Positions 1-7,982 are shown, numbered from the stretch's first letter. The stretch is DNA of 64,000 bases from an uncultured Allorhizobium sp. (GCA_958439205.1 OY288189.1:1089001-1153000); one strand, 5' to 3'. Notes: generated by a model from the sequence alone, not told the origin. A program made the numbers and translations.

Positions 1-710
1 TCGAAGATGATGTTGCCCCAGGACGGATCAGGCGGCTGAACGCCGATGCCGAGGAAGGAGAGCGTGGCCTCGAGAAGTACTGTTGTCGCGATCCCGAGCG
101 TGCCCCAGACGATAGCCGTCGGCACCAAATGGGGCAGAATGTGCAGGAAGAGAATGCGGGCGTGACCGGCGCCCAGCGACCGTTCGGCGAGAATGAAGTC
201 ACGCTCCACGAGCCCCCGAGTTTCGGTATAGACGATGCGGGCAACCTGCACCCAGTTGACGAGCGCAATCACCAAAGCAACGATCCAGAGGCTGGGTTTT
301 AGAAGGGCTGCGAGAACGATGGCGAGCAGCAGCGCCGGGAAGGCCATCATCAGATCGGTGAAGCGCATGATGAGATTGCCGGCCCAGCCGCGGAGATAAC
401 CGGCCATAATGCCCACGAGAAGTCCGATCGAGACTGCGACGCCATTGGCAACCAGGCCAATGATCAGCGAGGTCCGCGCGCCGAAGAGCATGCGGGAGAG
501 GAGGTCGCGACCGAGCGTATCGGTCCCGAGCACGAATGGGCCGCCGGGCGGCATGGGTGCGCCCTCGAGGGTCAGGCCGTCGAACATCTGCTCATTGGGA
601 TCGAATGGGGCAAAGAGCGGTGCGCCGAGCGCCGCCAGGATGACCAGGGCGATGACGATCAGGCCGAACAGGGCCGCGGGCTGGCGACCGATTTCCTTGA
701 AGATCCGCAT
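1..710 (-). CDS. Dpp/Opp-type ABC transporter permease (partial, C-terminus outside window)
   Basis: Inner-membrane permease of the DppC/OppC class, which imports peptides, opines or similar solutes. The protein starts at the ATG read leftward from 710 and opens with a cytoplasmic stretch, a first membrane helix rich in Leu/Ile/Ala/Val and then APLFAPFDP, as is usual for DppC. TDTLGRDLLSRMLFGAR follows. Near the window edge LEATLSFLGIGVQPPDPSWG matches the conserved cytoplasmic loop that contacts the ATPase. About 236 residues are visible, so only the last few dozen are missing. Its ATG overlaps the stop codon of the AmiR-like gene (ATGA), so it belongs to the amiC-amiR operon and its ligand is probably what AmiC senses. 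The exact substrate is unknown. Confidence 0.9.
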   Translation of the reverse strand, partial: MRIFKEIGRQPAALFGLIVIALVILAALGAPLFAPFDPNEQMFDGLTLEGAPMPPGGPFVLGTDTLGRDLLSRMLFGARTSLIIGLVANGVAVSIGLLVGIMAGYLRGWAGNLIMRFTDLMMAFPALLLAIVLAALLKPSLWIVALVIALVNWVQVARIVYTETRGLVERDFILAERSLGAGHARILFLHILPHLVPTAIVWGTLGIATTVLLEATLSFLGIGVQPPDPSWGNIIF

Positions 711-1294
711 CAGCCTGCCTCGCACAGTGTTTCGAGCCCGCCGACCAGGAGCGCTGCCAGTTGTTCAAGGGGAATGCGGCGTCGCATGGCGCAGGTTCTG
801 AGCAGGACATAGGCTTGCTCGTCGTCGATCTGCCGTTCGCTCTTCAAGCGATTGACCGCTGCAAAGACAATGGGGCGCAGCTTCAAGCGCTCTTCAAGCC
901 GGGCGATCCGTGCCTCATCCTCAAGGCGCTGCTCGTAAGCGCTGACGGCTAGCACGAGAGCCGGGTAAATGGTCGAGGCTGAAACGGGCTTTGGAATAAA
1001 GGATGTCGCTCCGCAGTCGATTGCCCAGGCAATCCGTCCTGGTGCTTCAGAGCCCAGGAGGGCCGCAACCGGACGCGCGGGTTTGCGCCGTGCCCAAGGC
1101 AGGAGCTCGTCCCAACCGCGATCGGCGTCGACGATGACGAGATCTGGCAAATGCTCCTCCGTGAGAGGCAGCCACTGGAGAGAGGAGGAAATCCCCAGCA
1201 GAGCAAGCTGGCGGCGCAGCTTCTCGGTGTTCGTGTCGTCCTCTGCGAGGATCACGACGCGCCAGCCTGTGAAGTTCGGCGTCTTGGCGATCAT
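710..1294 (-). CDS. AmiR-like ANTAR-domain antitermination regulator
   Basis: A 194-residue protein with an N-terminal pseudo-receiver fold (about residues 10-115, including LVIVDAD) and a C-terminal ANTAR domain (about residues 130-190, including AVNRLKSERQIDDEQAYVLL and ending LEQLAALLV). A helical linker lies between them. ANTAR proteins such as AmiR and NasR bind leader RNA hairpins and prevent intrinsic termination. In Pseudomonas AmiR is held inactive by the ligand-sensing AmiC. Here amiC lies immediately upstream with a 4-base overlap, and an intrinsic terminator lies in the leader before amiC, which is the obvious RNA target. The permease gene downstream overlaps its stop. Assignment to the family is strong. 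The role in controlling this operon is inferred from the leader and the context. Confidence 0.88.
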   Translation of the reverse strand: MIAKTPNFTGWRVVILAEDDTNTEKLRRQLALLGISSSLQWLPLTEEHLPDLVIVDADRGWDELLPWARRKPARPVAALLGSEAPGRIAWAIDCGATSFIPKPVSASTIYPALVLAVSAYEQRLEDEARIARLEERLKLRPIVFAAVNRLKSERQIDDEQAYVLLRTCAMRRRIPLEQLAALLVGGLETLCEAG

Positions 1295-2427
1295 GACACC
1301 ACCCTCAACAGAGGTTCACGACGCGTGCTGCCACCGGTGAGGTAGGGATCGGCGGCCAAGGGTGGTCGCGAGGCAATCACGTCGAACCCGCGCTCGGCAT
1401 TGATGCGGCCGAGCAGGAAGGGGAGGGCAGCGTGATTGGTGGCCGGATCGACGGTCATTGCGCCGAAGAGGCCTGGCCAGGTCCGGCCGTGAACCTGTCG
1501 GCGCACGGTCGCGGGGTCGCTGGCGGCCGATGCCTCGATGGCCGCGATGCACATGGTGACCGCCGTATAGGCGCTGGCGAAGATGCTGGAGACGCGTCGC
1601 GTCTCGGGTTTGAAGGCGCGAAGGCGCGCCTTGAAGTCGCGGTTCTCTACGCTGTCGAGCGTGTCGAAATAGGAGGCGGCGCAAAGCTGGCCGGTCGCAG
1701 CACCCGCTGCAACTTCATCCAGTTCGCTTTCCTGCAGGTCGCAGCTGGCCACGGGGCAATTCTCGGGCAGAAAAGCCGGGTCGCGTTTGCCGAGTTCGTA
1801 CATGGCCTCCAGGAAGGCATAGCTCGACGGGCCGATGAGATTGTTCAGGATGAAGCTCGGGCGCTTTTCCGCGATGTCGGCAATGATGCGCTCGACGGCC
1901 GTTTCCTCGAGCGGCAGGTAGCGTTCGCCGAGCACCGTGCCGCCGGCATTGGCGACAAGTTCGCGCGCCAGCCGGTTCATTTCCCAGCCCCAGACATAGT
2001 TCGCCCCAACGAGATAGGGGCGGGTGCCGTAGCGGGGGACAAGATGTTCGAAGAGCGGGATCAGGTGCTGGTTCGGACAGCCGCCGATATAGATGACGTT
2101 CTCATTGGCCTCGAAGCCTTCATAGGGGCACATGTACCACAGGAGGCCGTCGTGTTTCTCGACCAGTGGCAGCACTTCCTTGCGCGCGGCGGAGGTAATG
2201 GTGCCGATGATGTGTCGGCAACCGCTGTCGCGGATCAGGCTGCGGGCGCCTTCCAGATAGGCGGCGAGATCTGCATGGGGATCGAAAAAGACCGGCTGGA
2301 CGCGCGTGCCGCCAGCATTTCTGTATTCATGAAAGGCGAATTCCACGCCGTCGAAAGCATCGCGGCCCATGGCCCCGTAAGGCCCGGTCGTCGAATAGAG
2401 AATGCCGATCTTCACTGGGTCCAGCAT
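1291..2427 (-). CDS. AmiC-like periplasmic-binding-fold ligand sensor
   Basis: A 378-residue type I periplasmic-binding-fold protein of the AmiC/UrtA/LivJ group. It begins MLDPVKIGILYSTTGPYGAM and has no signal peptide, as expected for a cytoplasmic sensor like AmiC rather than a transport binding protein. Length agrees with AmiC (about 385 residues). The open frame extends further upstream, but that part reads through the terminator and leader. The ATG at 2427 follows GGAAAG at a good distance, so it is the chosen start. Its neighbours are the AmiR-like antiterminator, overlapping by 4 bases, and a Dpp-type permease. By analogy with AmiC it would sequester the AmiR-like protein until the ligand (an amide, short peptide or other small solute) binds. 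The ligand cannot be read from sequence. Confidence 0.88.
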   Translation of the reverse strand: MLDPVKIGILYSTTGPYGAMGRDAFDGVEFAFHEYRNAGGTRVQPVFFDPHADLAAYLEGARSLIRDSGCRHIIGTITSAARKEVLPLVEKHDGLLWYMCPYEGFEANENVIYIGGCPNQHLIPLFEHLVPRYGTRPYLVGANYVWGWEMNRLARELVANAGGTVLGERYLPLEETAVERIIADIAEKRPSFILNNLIGPSSYAFLEAMYELGKRDPAFLPENCPVASCDLQESELDEVAAGAATGQLCAASYFDTLDSVENRDFKARLRAFKPETRRVSSIFASAYTAVTMCIAAIEASAASDPATVRRQVHGRTWPGLFGAMTVDPATNHAALPFLLGRINAERGFDVIASRPPLAADPYLTGGSTRREPLLRVVS

Positions 2428-2442
2428 GTGCTTTCCAAACGC

Positions 2443-2486
2443 AAAAAAACCCACAACGCGGGTCCCGGCGATCGGGGCGTTGTGGG
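2443..2486 (-). terminator. Intrinsic terminator in the amiC leader
   Basis: Read on the minus strand: CCCACAACGC (2486-2477), a 16-base loop, GCGTTGTGGG (2459-2450), then seven T residues (2449-2443). The 10-bp stem is perfect. It ends only 15 bases before the amiC start codon and so would stop transcription of the whole amiC-amiR-permease operon unless antiterminated. Confidence 0.87.
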
Positions 2487-2542
2487 GCGATATTGCCCGT
2501 TGACGGATGTCGTCGATGTGAGAATTCTTGGGCTCAATGCCC
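2485..2542 (-). promoter_or_regulatory. Candidate antiterminator hairpins recognised by the ANTAR regulator
   Basis: Two short hairpins precede the terminator on the minus strand. The first is GGGC-ATTGA-GCCC (2542-2530), extendable by one T-A pair. The second is GGGC-AATATC-GCCC (2498-2485), whose 3' arm shares C2486 and C2485 with the terminator's 5' arm, so the two cannot form together. ANTAR targets are typically paired hairpins with six-base loops that carry A at position 1 and G at position 4. The second loop has six bases and A1 but not G4, and the first loop has five bases, so the match is partial. Confidence 0.5.
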
Positions 2543-2556
2543 ATATGGTGTGCATG

Positions 2557-2586
2557 ATTAAAATATGCCCACCCGATCTTTGTCAA
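2557..2586 (-). promoter_or_regulatory. Sigma-70-type promoter of the amiC operon
   Basis: On the minus strand a perfect -35 TTGACA (2586-2581) is separated by 18 bases from TTTAAT (2562-2557), five of six matches to the -10 consensus. Transcription would start near 2550, giving a leader of about 120 nt that contains both hairpins and the terminator. Confidence 0.7.
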
Positions 2587-2880
2587 GCAGAGACAGGGCG
2601 CGCAAACTTGAAAATGCAGAGAGGCGCTGATTTGTCTCCCAGTGCCCCTGGTTTCCGCATGGTGTGGGGCGTTTGACTTTTCTTGGAGTAGACGCCGACA
2701 TGCTGCGGCGGGTCGGTACGGCCTAGGATACGCGTCCTATACAGCGCTCGATCCAAACCTCCCACACCATGCCGAGCAGAGCCTCAGGCGCTGGCAGAGG
2801 CGACTGGGTCAGGTAGACCTTGCTGATATCGCCTCAATCGTTTGCTGTCGGTCGTGCCATTCTCCTCCCCGGGTGACTAG
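2587..2880. other. Intergenic stretch without a recognised gene
   Basis: About 290 bases between the stop of the flavin monooxygenase gene and the amiC promoter. Short open frames on both strands show no recognisable protein. I see no convincing terminator for the aromatic operon that ends at 2881. Confidence 0.5.
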
Positions 2881-4530
2881 TCAGATGGCCTTCGACCGCA
2901 GCTCCTCATCTACGGCAAAGGATGGCGTCAGCCGATTGTCAGGTGGCGCGGTCAAGCTTGTGATCATGGGGATCAGCCCGGCTATCGAGTGCACCGGTTC
3001 AATCGCGGCGACATAGCGGTCGCGGCGCAGCAGGAGTGCCGTGTCGAGGCAATCGCGGAACGGTTTTTCCGAAAAGAAGCGGCTGCTGTCGCGAACGATG
3101 GGGAATGGTGCGGATACGGGGTTCATCCACTCCGGCGTCAGGCCGATGACCGCGCAGCCCAGCTTCTGCAGGCTGTCCAGCATTTCCGGGTCGAGCCAGC
3201 GCTCGGGTGCTTCGGAAAAGATCAGCATCACGGGTCGATCAGGAAGCAGCGTGTCGAGCAAGATCTGCTGGCGATCGATGGTCGTCACAAGAGGCTGCGG
3301 GATCATCCGGCCAATGGCCGCAGCGCCTGCAGCGTTCGGGCTCGGTCGGATCAGTCCAGCCGAGAATCTCGGTTTCGGCTTGTATTTCATCTGGGCAAAG
3401 TAGTCCCGGGCCGGGCCGTAGAGGCCTAGAACACGGAAACCCATACGGATCAGCCTGCCCCGTTGGACCGAGGCCGGCATCATGATCTTGCCCATGCGAA
3501 GCGCCAGTTCGATCATCGACCACGCATGCGGTTTGCGTTCGGCCTCGTAGCTATCAAGCAGATCTTCCGGGTCTGCCATTCGCAGTGCTTCATCAAGTTT
3601 CCAGGCTAGATTGTGCGCGTCTCGCAGGCCGCTGTTCATCCCCTGTCCGGCAAAGGGTGGTGTGAGATGCGCGGCATCGCCTGCGAGGAAGATGCGTCCC
3701 TGGCGCCAGCGGGCAGCGATGCGGGCGTGGAAGGTGTAGACTTTTTGCCGCCTGATGGGCTCGTCGCCATCGGGGCCGACTTCGGCCAGGAGCCTGCGGG
3801 CAAACCTCTCTTCCTCGGCCTCCTCAGTGGTTTCACCGGGGTTGAGCTTGAATTCGTAGCGGCGGATGCCGCCTGGGCCTGGCAGGGTGATGACCGAGCG
3901 GCGCGGATCGCAGAACACTTCCGTGTGGAAGCAACGATTGCGTGTCGAGTGCAGATCGACGATCAGCCAGGGTTCCCGGAAGGTCGAACCTTCGAGCTGT
4001 ATGTTCAATGCCTTGCGCACTGCGGATCGTCCGCCGTCGGCGGCCACCATATAGCGAGCCCGCAACTTTCGTGTCTGTCCGCCTGTCGTTATCTCGGCAA
4101 GCACGTGGTCGCTGTCCTGGTGAAAGCCTGCCAACTCCGCCCCGAAGACGGGTGTCACGCTCGGGTACCGCGTCAGGGCTTGTCGCAGCGTCGCTTCAAA
4201 GACGGGCTGTTCGAAGGCGTTGCGCTTGTCGAAGCCGTATTCCTTGACATGCGGCTTTACCTCGGCAAAACGGCGTCCGTCAGGGCCGAGATAGATCGAG
4301 CCGTATCCCTTGACCGTAATGGCGGCGACCGTCTCTGCCAGTCCGGCCGCCTGCAGTGCGCGCAAGGATTCGTCGTCGATCGAGACGGCGCGGGGTTCCT
4401 GCACCGTCGTTTCGTTGCGTTCAACGAGCGTGGTCCTGACGCCCATGGAGCCGAGCAGATTGGAGAGCAGAAGGCCTGTCGGACCTGCCCCGACCACCAG
4501 GACATCTGTCTCCTCCGGGATGCGCGTCAT
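2881..4530 (-). CDS. FAD-dependent aromatic hydroxylase, MhpA/PheA family
   Basis: A 549-residue class A flavoprotein monooxygenase that hydroxylates a phenolic ring using NAD(P)H and O2. The N-terminal dinucleotide site reads VLVVGAGPTGLLLSNLLG. A DGG motif (AADGGRSAVRK) lies mid-protein, and GDAAHLTPPFAGQGMNSGLR is the second FAD site. The C-terminal thioredoxin-like region is as long as in 3-(3-hydroxyphenyl)propionate and resorcinol hydroxylases. A GTG one codon earlier (4533) is an alternative start. The ATG at 4530 shares a base with the stop of the upstream FAH gene, indicating coupled translation. Within the operon (extradiol dioxygenase, FAH hydrolase, hydroxylase) it would generate the catechol or hydroquinone that the dioxygenase opens. 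The actual substrate is unknown. Confidence 0.9.
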   Translation of the reverse strand: MTRIPEETDVLVVGAGPTGLLLSNLLGSMGVRTTLVERNETTVQEPRAVSIDDESLRALQAAGLAETVAAITVKGYGSIYLGPDGRRFAEVKPHVKEYGFDKRNAFEQPVFEATLRQALTRYPSVTPVFGAELAGFHQDSDHVLAEITTGGQTRKLRARYMVAADGGRSAVRKALNIQLEGSTFREPWLIVDLHSTRNRCFHTEVFCDPRRSVITLPGPGGIRRYEFKLNPGETTEEAEEERFARRLLAEVGPDGDEPIRRQKVYTFHARIAARWRQGRIFLAGDAAHLTPPFAGQGMNSGLRDAHNLAWKLDEALRMADPEDLLDSYEAERKPHAWSMIELALRMGKIMMPASVQRGRLIRMGFRVLGLYGPARDYFAQMKYKPKPRFSAGLIRPSPNAAGAAAIGRMIPQPLVTTIDRQQILLDTLLPDRPVMLIFSEAPERWLDPEMLDSLQKLGCAVIGLTPEWMNPVSAPFPIVRDSSRFFSEKPFRDCLDTALLLRRDRYVAAIEPVHSIAGLIPMITSLTAPPDNRLTPSFAVDEELRSKAI

Positions 4531-5390
4531 CACAAGAGGGCCGTTTCTGCGATGACGGTATTGACCAGCCGGCCAAGTCGGCTGATTTCGACTTCGATCA
4601 CGTCGCCCACCTTCATGTAGAGCGGTGGCTCGCGGCGGTCTCCGACGCCGCCGGGGGTGCCGGTCAGAATGACATCGCCGGCGGAGAGCGGGGTGTAGGT
4701 GGAAATATAGGCGATGAGCCGCTCCACGGGGAAGATCAGGTCCGCCAGCGTTGCGTCCTGCATGACCACGCCGTTCAGGCGCGTCTGTATCGTCAGGCGG
4801 CTGTAGTTTCCGACCTCGTCGGGCGTGACCATGAAGGGGCCGAAGCCGCCGGTGCCGGGAAAGGTCTTGCCGGGGCCGAACTGGTGGGTGTGGCGCTGCC
4901 AGTCTCTGATGGTGCCGTCATTGTAACACGCGTAGCCTGCGACGTGCTCCAGTGCCTGCTCCTCGGGGATGCAGCGTCCGCCACGGCCGATGATGACGGC
5001 CATCTCACCCTCGAAGTCGAGCTTGTCCGACACGGCAGGCAGCAGCATTGGTTGCCCATGGGCAATCTGGCTGTCGGCATATCGCGTGAACATGGTCGGA
5101 TGCTTGTTGTCGGGCCGCTTCGTCTCGGCACGGTGCGTCTCGTAGTTGAGGCCGACGCAGAGGATCTTTCCCGCATCCGGCACGACCGGCAGCAATGTCA
5201 CATCCGAGAGCGCAAAGTCCGCAGGTCTTCCCCGTGCGAAGCTTGCTGCCGCCTTAAGCATGTCGGCTGCAATCAAGGCCTTGAGACTTGCCAATCCGGG
5301 GGCAAGCCGTTCCGTCAGATCGACGATGCCGTCCTCCGCCAGAATGCCGAAGCCGCATTTCCCAAGCCGCACAAAACTGATGAATTTCAT
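4530..5390 (-). CDS. Fumarylacetoacetate hydrolase (FAH) family protein
   Basis: A 286-residue FAH-fold enzyme. It opens MKFISFVRLGKCGFGILAED and carries the family core: CVGLNYETHRAE, then FEGEMAVIIGRGGR with acidic metal ligands, and ILTGTPGGVGDR near the C-terminus. The family includes C-C bond hydrolases (fumarylpyruvate hydrolase), 2-hydroxypent-2,4-dienoate hydratases and decarboxylase/isomerases. It sits between the extradiol dioxygenase (22 bases upstream) and the hydroxylase (overlapping), so it probably processes the ring-cleavage product. No MhpC-type alpha/beta C-C hydrolase is present in this cluster, which makes a hydrolytic role for this protein plausible. Confidence 0.9.
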   Translation of the reverse strand: MKFISFVRLGKCGFGILAEDGIVDLTERLAPGLASLKALIAADMLKAAASFARGRPADFALSDVTLLPVVPDAGKILCVGLNYETHRAETKRPDNKHPTMFTRYADSQIAHGQPMLLPAVSDKLDFEGEMAVIIGRGGRCIPEEQALEHVAGYACYNDGTIRDWQRHTHQFGPGKTFPGTGGFGPFMVTPDEVGNYSRLTIQTRLNGVVMQDATLADLIFPVERLIAYISTYTPLSAGDVILTGTPGGVGDRREPPLYMKVGDVIEVEISRLGRLVNTVIAETALL

Positions 5391-5412
5391 GATCTCTCTC
5401 CCTTTTCCCGGC

Positions 5413-6264
5413 TCAGGATCGCAGAATTGCGTTGCCCCATTTGTTCAGCGTCCGGGGATGTTGCGGCCAGTCGATCACGTCGCGATCGTAGATCGTCTCC
5501 AGTTCAGCCGAGATCTCGATCCAGTTGCCGTCGGGGTCGGTGTAGAAGACGAAGAGATTGTTGCCGGGCCCATGACGCCCCGGACCCCAGGTCAAGAGCA
5601 CGCCGTTGGCTGCGAAGCGGTCGCAGAACTTCTTGATGTTGTCGAAGGTGCCAGCTTCATAGGAGTGGTGATCGACGCCCGTGCGGTCCGACTTGAAGCA
5701 GGCAATCGTGTGATGCTCGTTGTTCGTCGTCGTGAAGACCGTGGCGAGATCGCCATTGTCGTGAATGACGCGGTCGGACAGGAAGAAGCCGAGCTTGTCG
5801 ACATAGAATTCCTTGAAGCCGGCGAGATCCTGCGTGGCAAACGTCAGGTGCTGTGTCGGCGCATGGATGCCTTCGATGGCAGGCCGATAGGAGATGGTCG
5901 GCTTAAGCGCTACTCCGAAACAGATGAGATGGCCGTCGTTGTCCCGGACGCCGAAAGCGCCATCGGCGAAATAGGGCGAAACGCTCGGAAGAATGGGAAT
6001 GCCGTTTGCAATGGCGCGTTGCCGCATGCCTTCCAAGACCCCTGAATTGCTGCAGGCAAGACCCGCATAGGCAAGCTTTTTGTTTTCGCCCTTGATGGCC
6101 ACGAAGTGACGGAGTGGGCCTTCGCACCGGAATTCAACGGGCGAGACTTCACTCACTTGCATGTCCATGTTGGCCGCATAAAACTGAGCCAGCCGCTGCG
6201 GATCTTCACTCTCGAAAGCGACGTGATGCAGGTAGGCGCCCGCGTGAACCGCAAAATCACTCAT
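5413..6264 (-). CDS. VOC-superfamily extradiol-type ring-cleavage dioxygenase
   Basis: A 283-residue protein with two glyoxalase/bleomycin-type (VOC) modules, at about residues 5-130 and 140-270. Candidate iron ligands are in LHHVAFES, in the second-module HLTFAT, in DHHSYEA and in the Glu of NWIEIS, matching the 2-His-1-carboxylate pattern of type I extradiol dioxygenases such as 2,3-dihydroxybiphenyl and catechol 2,3-dioxygenases. The open frame continues 14 codons upstream, but the ATG at 6264 follows a strong GGAGGAT site and is preferred. It is the first gene of a three-gene operon with FAH hydrolase and flavin hydroxylase. The IclR gene diverges from the same intergenic region. Confidence 0.88.
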   Translation of the reverse strand: MSDFAVHAGAYLHHVAFESEDPQRLAQFYAANMDMQVSEVSPVEFRCEGPLRHFVAIKGENKKLAYAGLACSNSGVLEGMRQRAIANGIPILPSVSPYFADGAFGVRDNDGHLICFGVALKPTISYRPAIEGIHAPTQHLTFATQDLAGFKEFYVDKLGFFLSDRVIHDNGDLATVFTTTNNEHHTIACFKSDRTGVDHHSYEAGTFDNIKKFCDRFAANGVLLTWGPGRHGPGNNLFVFYTDPDGNWIEISAELETIYDRDVIDWPQHPRTLNKWGNAILRS

Positions 6265-6310
6265 ATGGATCCTCCACCGATTGTTTGTCGGTATAATTGC
6301 CAGCAAGCAA

Positions 6311-6355
6311 AAATTTGCAAGATATAAAATGAATCAAATTACCGAATAACGATAA
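6311..6355. promoter_or_regulatory. Two-part operator-like element upstream of the ring-cleavage operon
   Basis: Within the AT-rich gap between the divergent dioxygenase and iclR genes (6265-6517). Element B reads ATCTTGCAAATTT on the minus strand (6323-6311). Element A reads CAAATTAcC-N5-ACGATAA on the plus strand (6335-6355). Both parts recur, in the same order relative to the downstream gene, before the aldehyde dehydrogenase gene at 9563-9608. IclR is the likeliest binder because it is encoded here. No unambiguous -35/-10 pair was identified. Confidence 0.5.
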
Positions 6356-6517
6356 AAAAGTGACAATTGCGACCGCTGGCGATTCCTGCGGATCGTCAGT
6401 CTCGCGCAATTCAGTGGCCTGCGATCATGAGCTGCGATATTTATCGCCATCCGGTAAGCGGTTGCAGCGGTCGGGATCTTTTTGCTACGACGTGGCAGCA
6501 CGGCCTGGAGAATGCCC

Positions 6518-7255
6518 ATGATGGGAATTACGCGTTACATTCGTATCCTGAAGCTCTTTGACGCGGAGAAGCCAAACTGGACGGTTGCTGAGATGGCGGA
6601 GGCGCTGGAGACTTCGGCCAGCACTTTGTATCGGCTCGTCCGGGAGATGGTTGCGGTCGAGCTGCTCGAGAGCACGGTGGAATCGCGGTATCGGCTCGGT
6701 CCGATGTTCGTCGAGTACTACCGTCGGATCACGATGACCGATCCGCTGATCCGCTCAGGCGCTAAGTTCTTGGGTCCTCTCGCCGAGCAGGCGAGCATTC
6801 CCTGCGTGACCATTCTGGCGCGGCTGTATGGCAAGGATGTCATGTGCGTGGCAGAGCATCGCGGGCAGAATGCTCATTTCAAGACCAGCTACGAACTCGG
6901 GCGTCCCATGCCCCTGTTGCGGGGCGCAACGTCTCGGGCGGTCTTGTCAAACCTGACAAAACGAAACCTGATGTCACTCCTCAACGAGGAGCTCGGGGCG
7001 GATGCTGATCGCAAGGGTCAGCTGACCTCGGAGCTGGCAAGCCTGCGCAAGCTCGGTATTTGTGAAACCCGCGGTGAAGTCGATCAGGATCTCGTCGGGA
7101 TTTCCGCGCCGCTTCGAAATGCGTCGCTCGGGATCAGCGCTTCGGTTTCGGTCATCGTGGAGGCTCGCCTGCTGAACGACGACCTGCGCCCTCGGATCTA
7201 CGCAGCCGTCACTGCGACCGGCCGGATGATCGAAAGCTTCATGGCTGAAGTCTAG
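6518..7255 (+). CDS. IclR-family transcriptional regulator
   Basis: A 245-residue regulator with an N-terminal winged helix-turn-helix (about residues 5-65, WTVAEMAEALETSASTLYRL) followed by an IclR effector-binding domain (about 75-240). IclR proteins commonly control aromatic catabolic operons as activators or repressors. In-frame ATGs occur at 6512, 6518 and 6521, and a more upstream start at 6482 is also open. GGAG at 6507-6510 lies 7 bases before 6518, so that start is chosen. It diverges from the dioxygenase-FAH-hydroxylase operon, and the shared intergenic region has an element repeated upstream of the aldehyde dehydrogenase gene, suggesting control of both units. Confidence 0.9.
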   Translation: MMGITRYIRILKLFDAEKPNWTVAEMAEALETSASTLYRLVREMVAVELLESTVESRYRLGPMFVEYYRRITMTDPLIRSGAKFLGPLAEQASIPCVTILARLYGKDVMCVAEHRGQNAHFKTSYELGRPMPLLRGATSRAVLSNLTKRNLMSLLNEELGADADRKGQLTSELASLRKLGICETRGEVDQDLVGISAPLRNASLGISASVSVIVEARLLNDDLRPRIYAAVTATGRMIESFMAEV

Positions 7256-7286
7256 AGCCACAGCGGAGCCGAGCTGGCCCGTGCAT

Positions 7287-7889
7287 TCAGGGGCGATGGC
7301 TCTTGAGAAAGATGGCGCAGGCTGGCTCGACGTTCTCCAGGATTTCAGCCTCGGTTGCTCCACTGCGGATCCCCCACAGGCACTGCTCGAACAAGCGCGC
7401 TTCGCAAAGCGATTTGAACCGCCACGCTTCCGCAATGGGGTCTTCGATCGTGAGTTCGCCCGTTTCTGCCGACTGTTGCAGGGTCGATGCGATGACGCCG
7501 ATCACGCTCTTCGGGCCGTTGTCGTAAAAGATCCTGCCGAGCTCGGGGAAGCGACCGGCCTCGGCTATCACCAGCCGGTTGACCGACATGATTTCGCTGG
7601 AGAGTAGGAGCCGCAGGTAGCGACAGCCAAGGGCAACGAGTCTCGCCTCTATGCCGTTTGGCTGCTCTTCGAGGGCGATGAATTCCTGCCATCGTTGCTG
7701 TCCCGCGCTGACGACAAAAGCGGCAAACACCTCCTCCTTGGACGAGAAGTAGCCATATAGCGTGCCTTTTGAGCCGCCGACAGCCGCGGCGATCGTTGCC
7801 ATGGACACGGTGCCATAGCCTTGCGAGAGAAACAGTTCGCCGGCGATGGTGATGATTTCGTTTTTCTTTTTTTCGGTCTTTACGCGCAT
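7287..7889 (-). CDS. TetR-family regulator of the carotenoid/stilbene oxygenase gene
   Basis: A 200-residue TetR-type repressor. The N-terminal helix-turn-helix (about residues 10-55) includes TIAAAVGGSKGTLYGYFSSK, followed by a helical ligand-binding domain. The start at 7889 gives MRVKTEKKKNEI, typical of the family. It is divergent from the lignostilbene-type oxygenase gene. The intergenic region carries two copies of AGTAC-N7-TACGGTTAT in opposite orientations, one facing each gene, consistent with autoregulation and control of the oxygenase. The ligand is unknown but would plausibly be the oxygenase substrate or product. Confidence 0.9.
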   Translation of the reverse strand: MRVKTEKKKNEIITIAGELFLSQGYGTVSMATIAAAVGGSKGTLYGYFSSKEEVFAAFVVSAGQQRWQEFIALEEQPNGIEARLVALGCRYLRLLLSSEIMSVNRLVIAEAGRFPELGRIFYDNGPKSVIGVIASTLQQSAETGELTIEDPIAEAWRFKSLCEARLFEQCLWGIRSGATEAEILENVEPACAIFLKSHRP

Positions 7890-7897
7890 GGCGCCTT

Positions 7898-7918
7898 ATA
7901 ACCGTAAAGGTCCGTACT
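7898..7918 (-). promoter_or_regulatory. Operator-like 21-mer, copy facing the tetR gene
   Basis: On the minus strand this reads AGTAC-GGACCTT-TACGGTTAT. It lies immediately before the TetR start codon and is the mirror-oriented partner of 7949-7969. Confidence 0.65.
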
Positions 7919-7948
7919 GTTAAGTTGACCGATCGCAATTCTCATAAT

Positions 7949-7969
7949 AGTACTTATGTGTACGGTTAT
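7949..7969 (+). promoter_or_regulatory. Operator-like 21-mer, copy facing the oxygenase gene
   Basis: Reads AGTAC-TTATGTG-TACGGTTAT. All 14 non-spacer bases are identical to the 7898-7918 copy. It is followed directly by the strong AGGAGGT ribosome-binding site of the oxygenase gene, so bound repressor would block transcription. Confidence 0.65.
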
Positions 7970-7982
7970 GAGGAGGTAATCG

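Noticed and set aside
1432..2676. 414-codon plus-strand open frame opposite amiC
   Set aside because: Lies antisense to a well-supported gene, has no family motif and fits the usual antisense shadow in GC-rich DNA.
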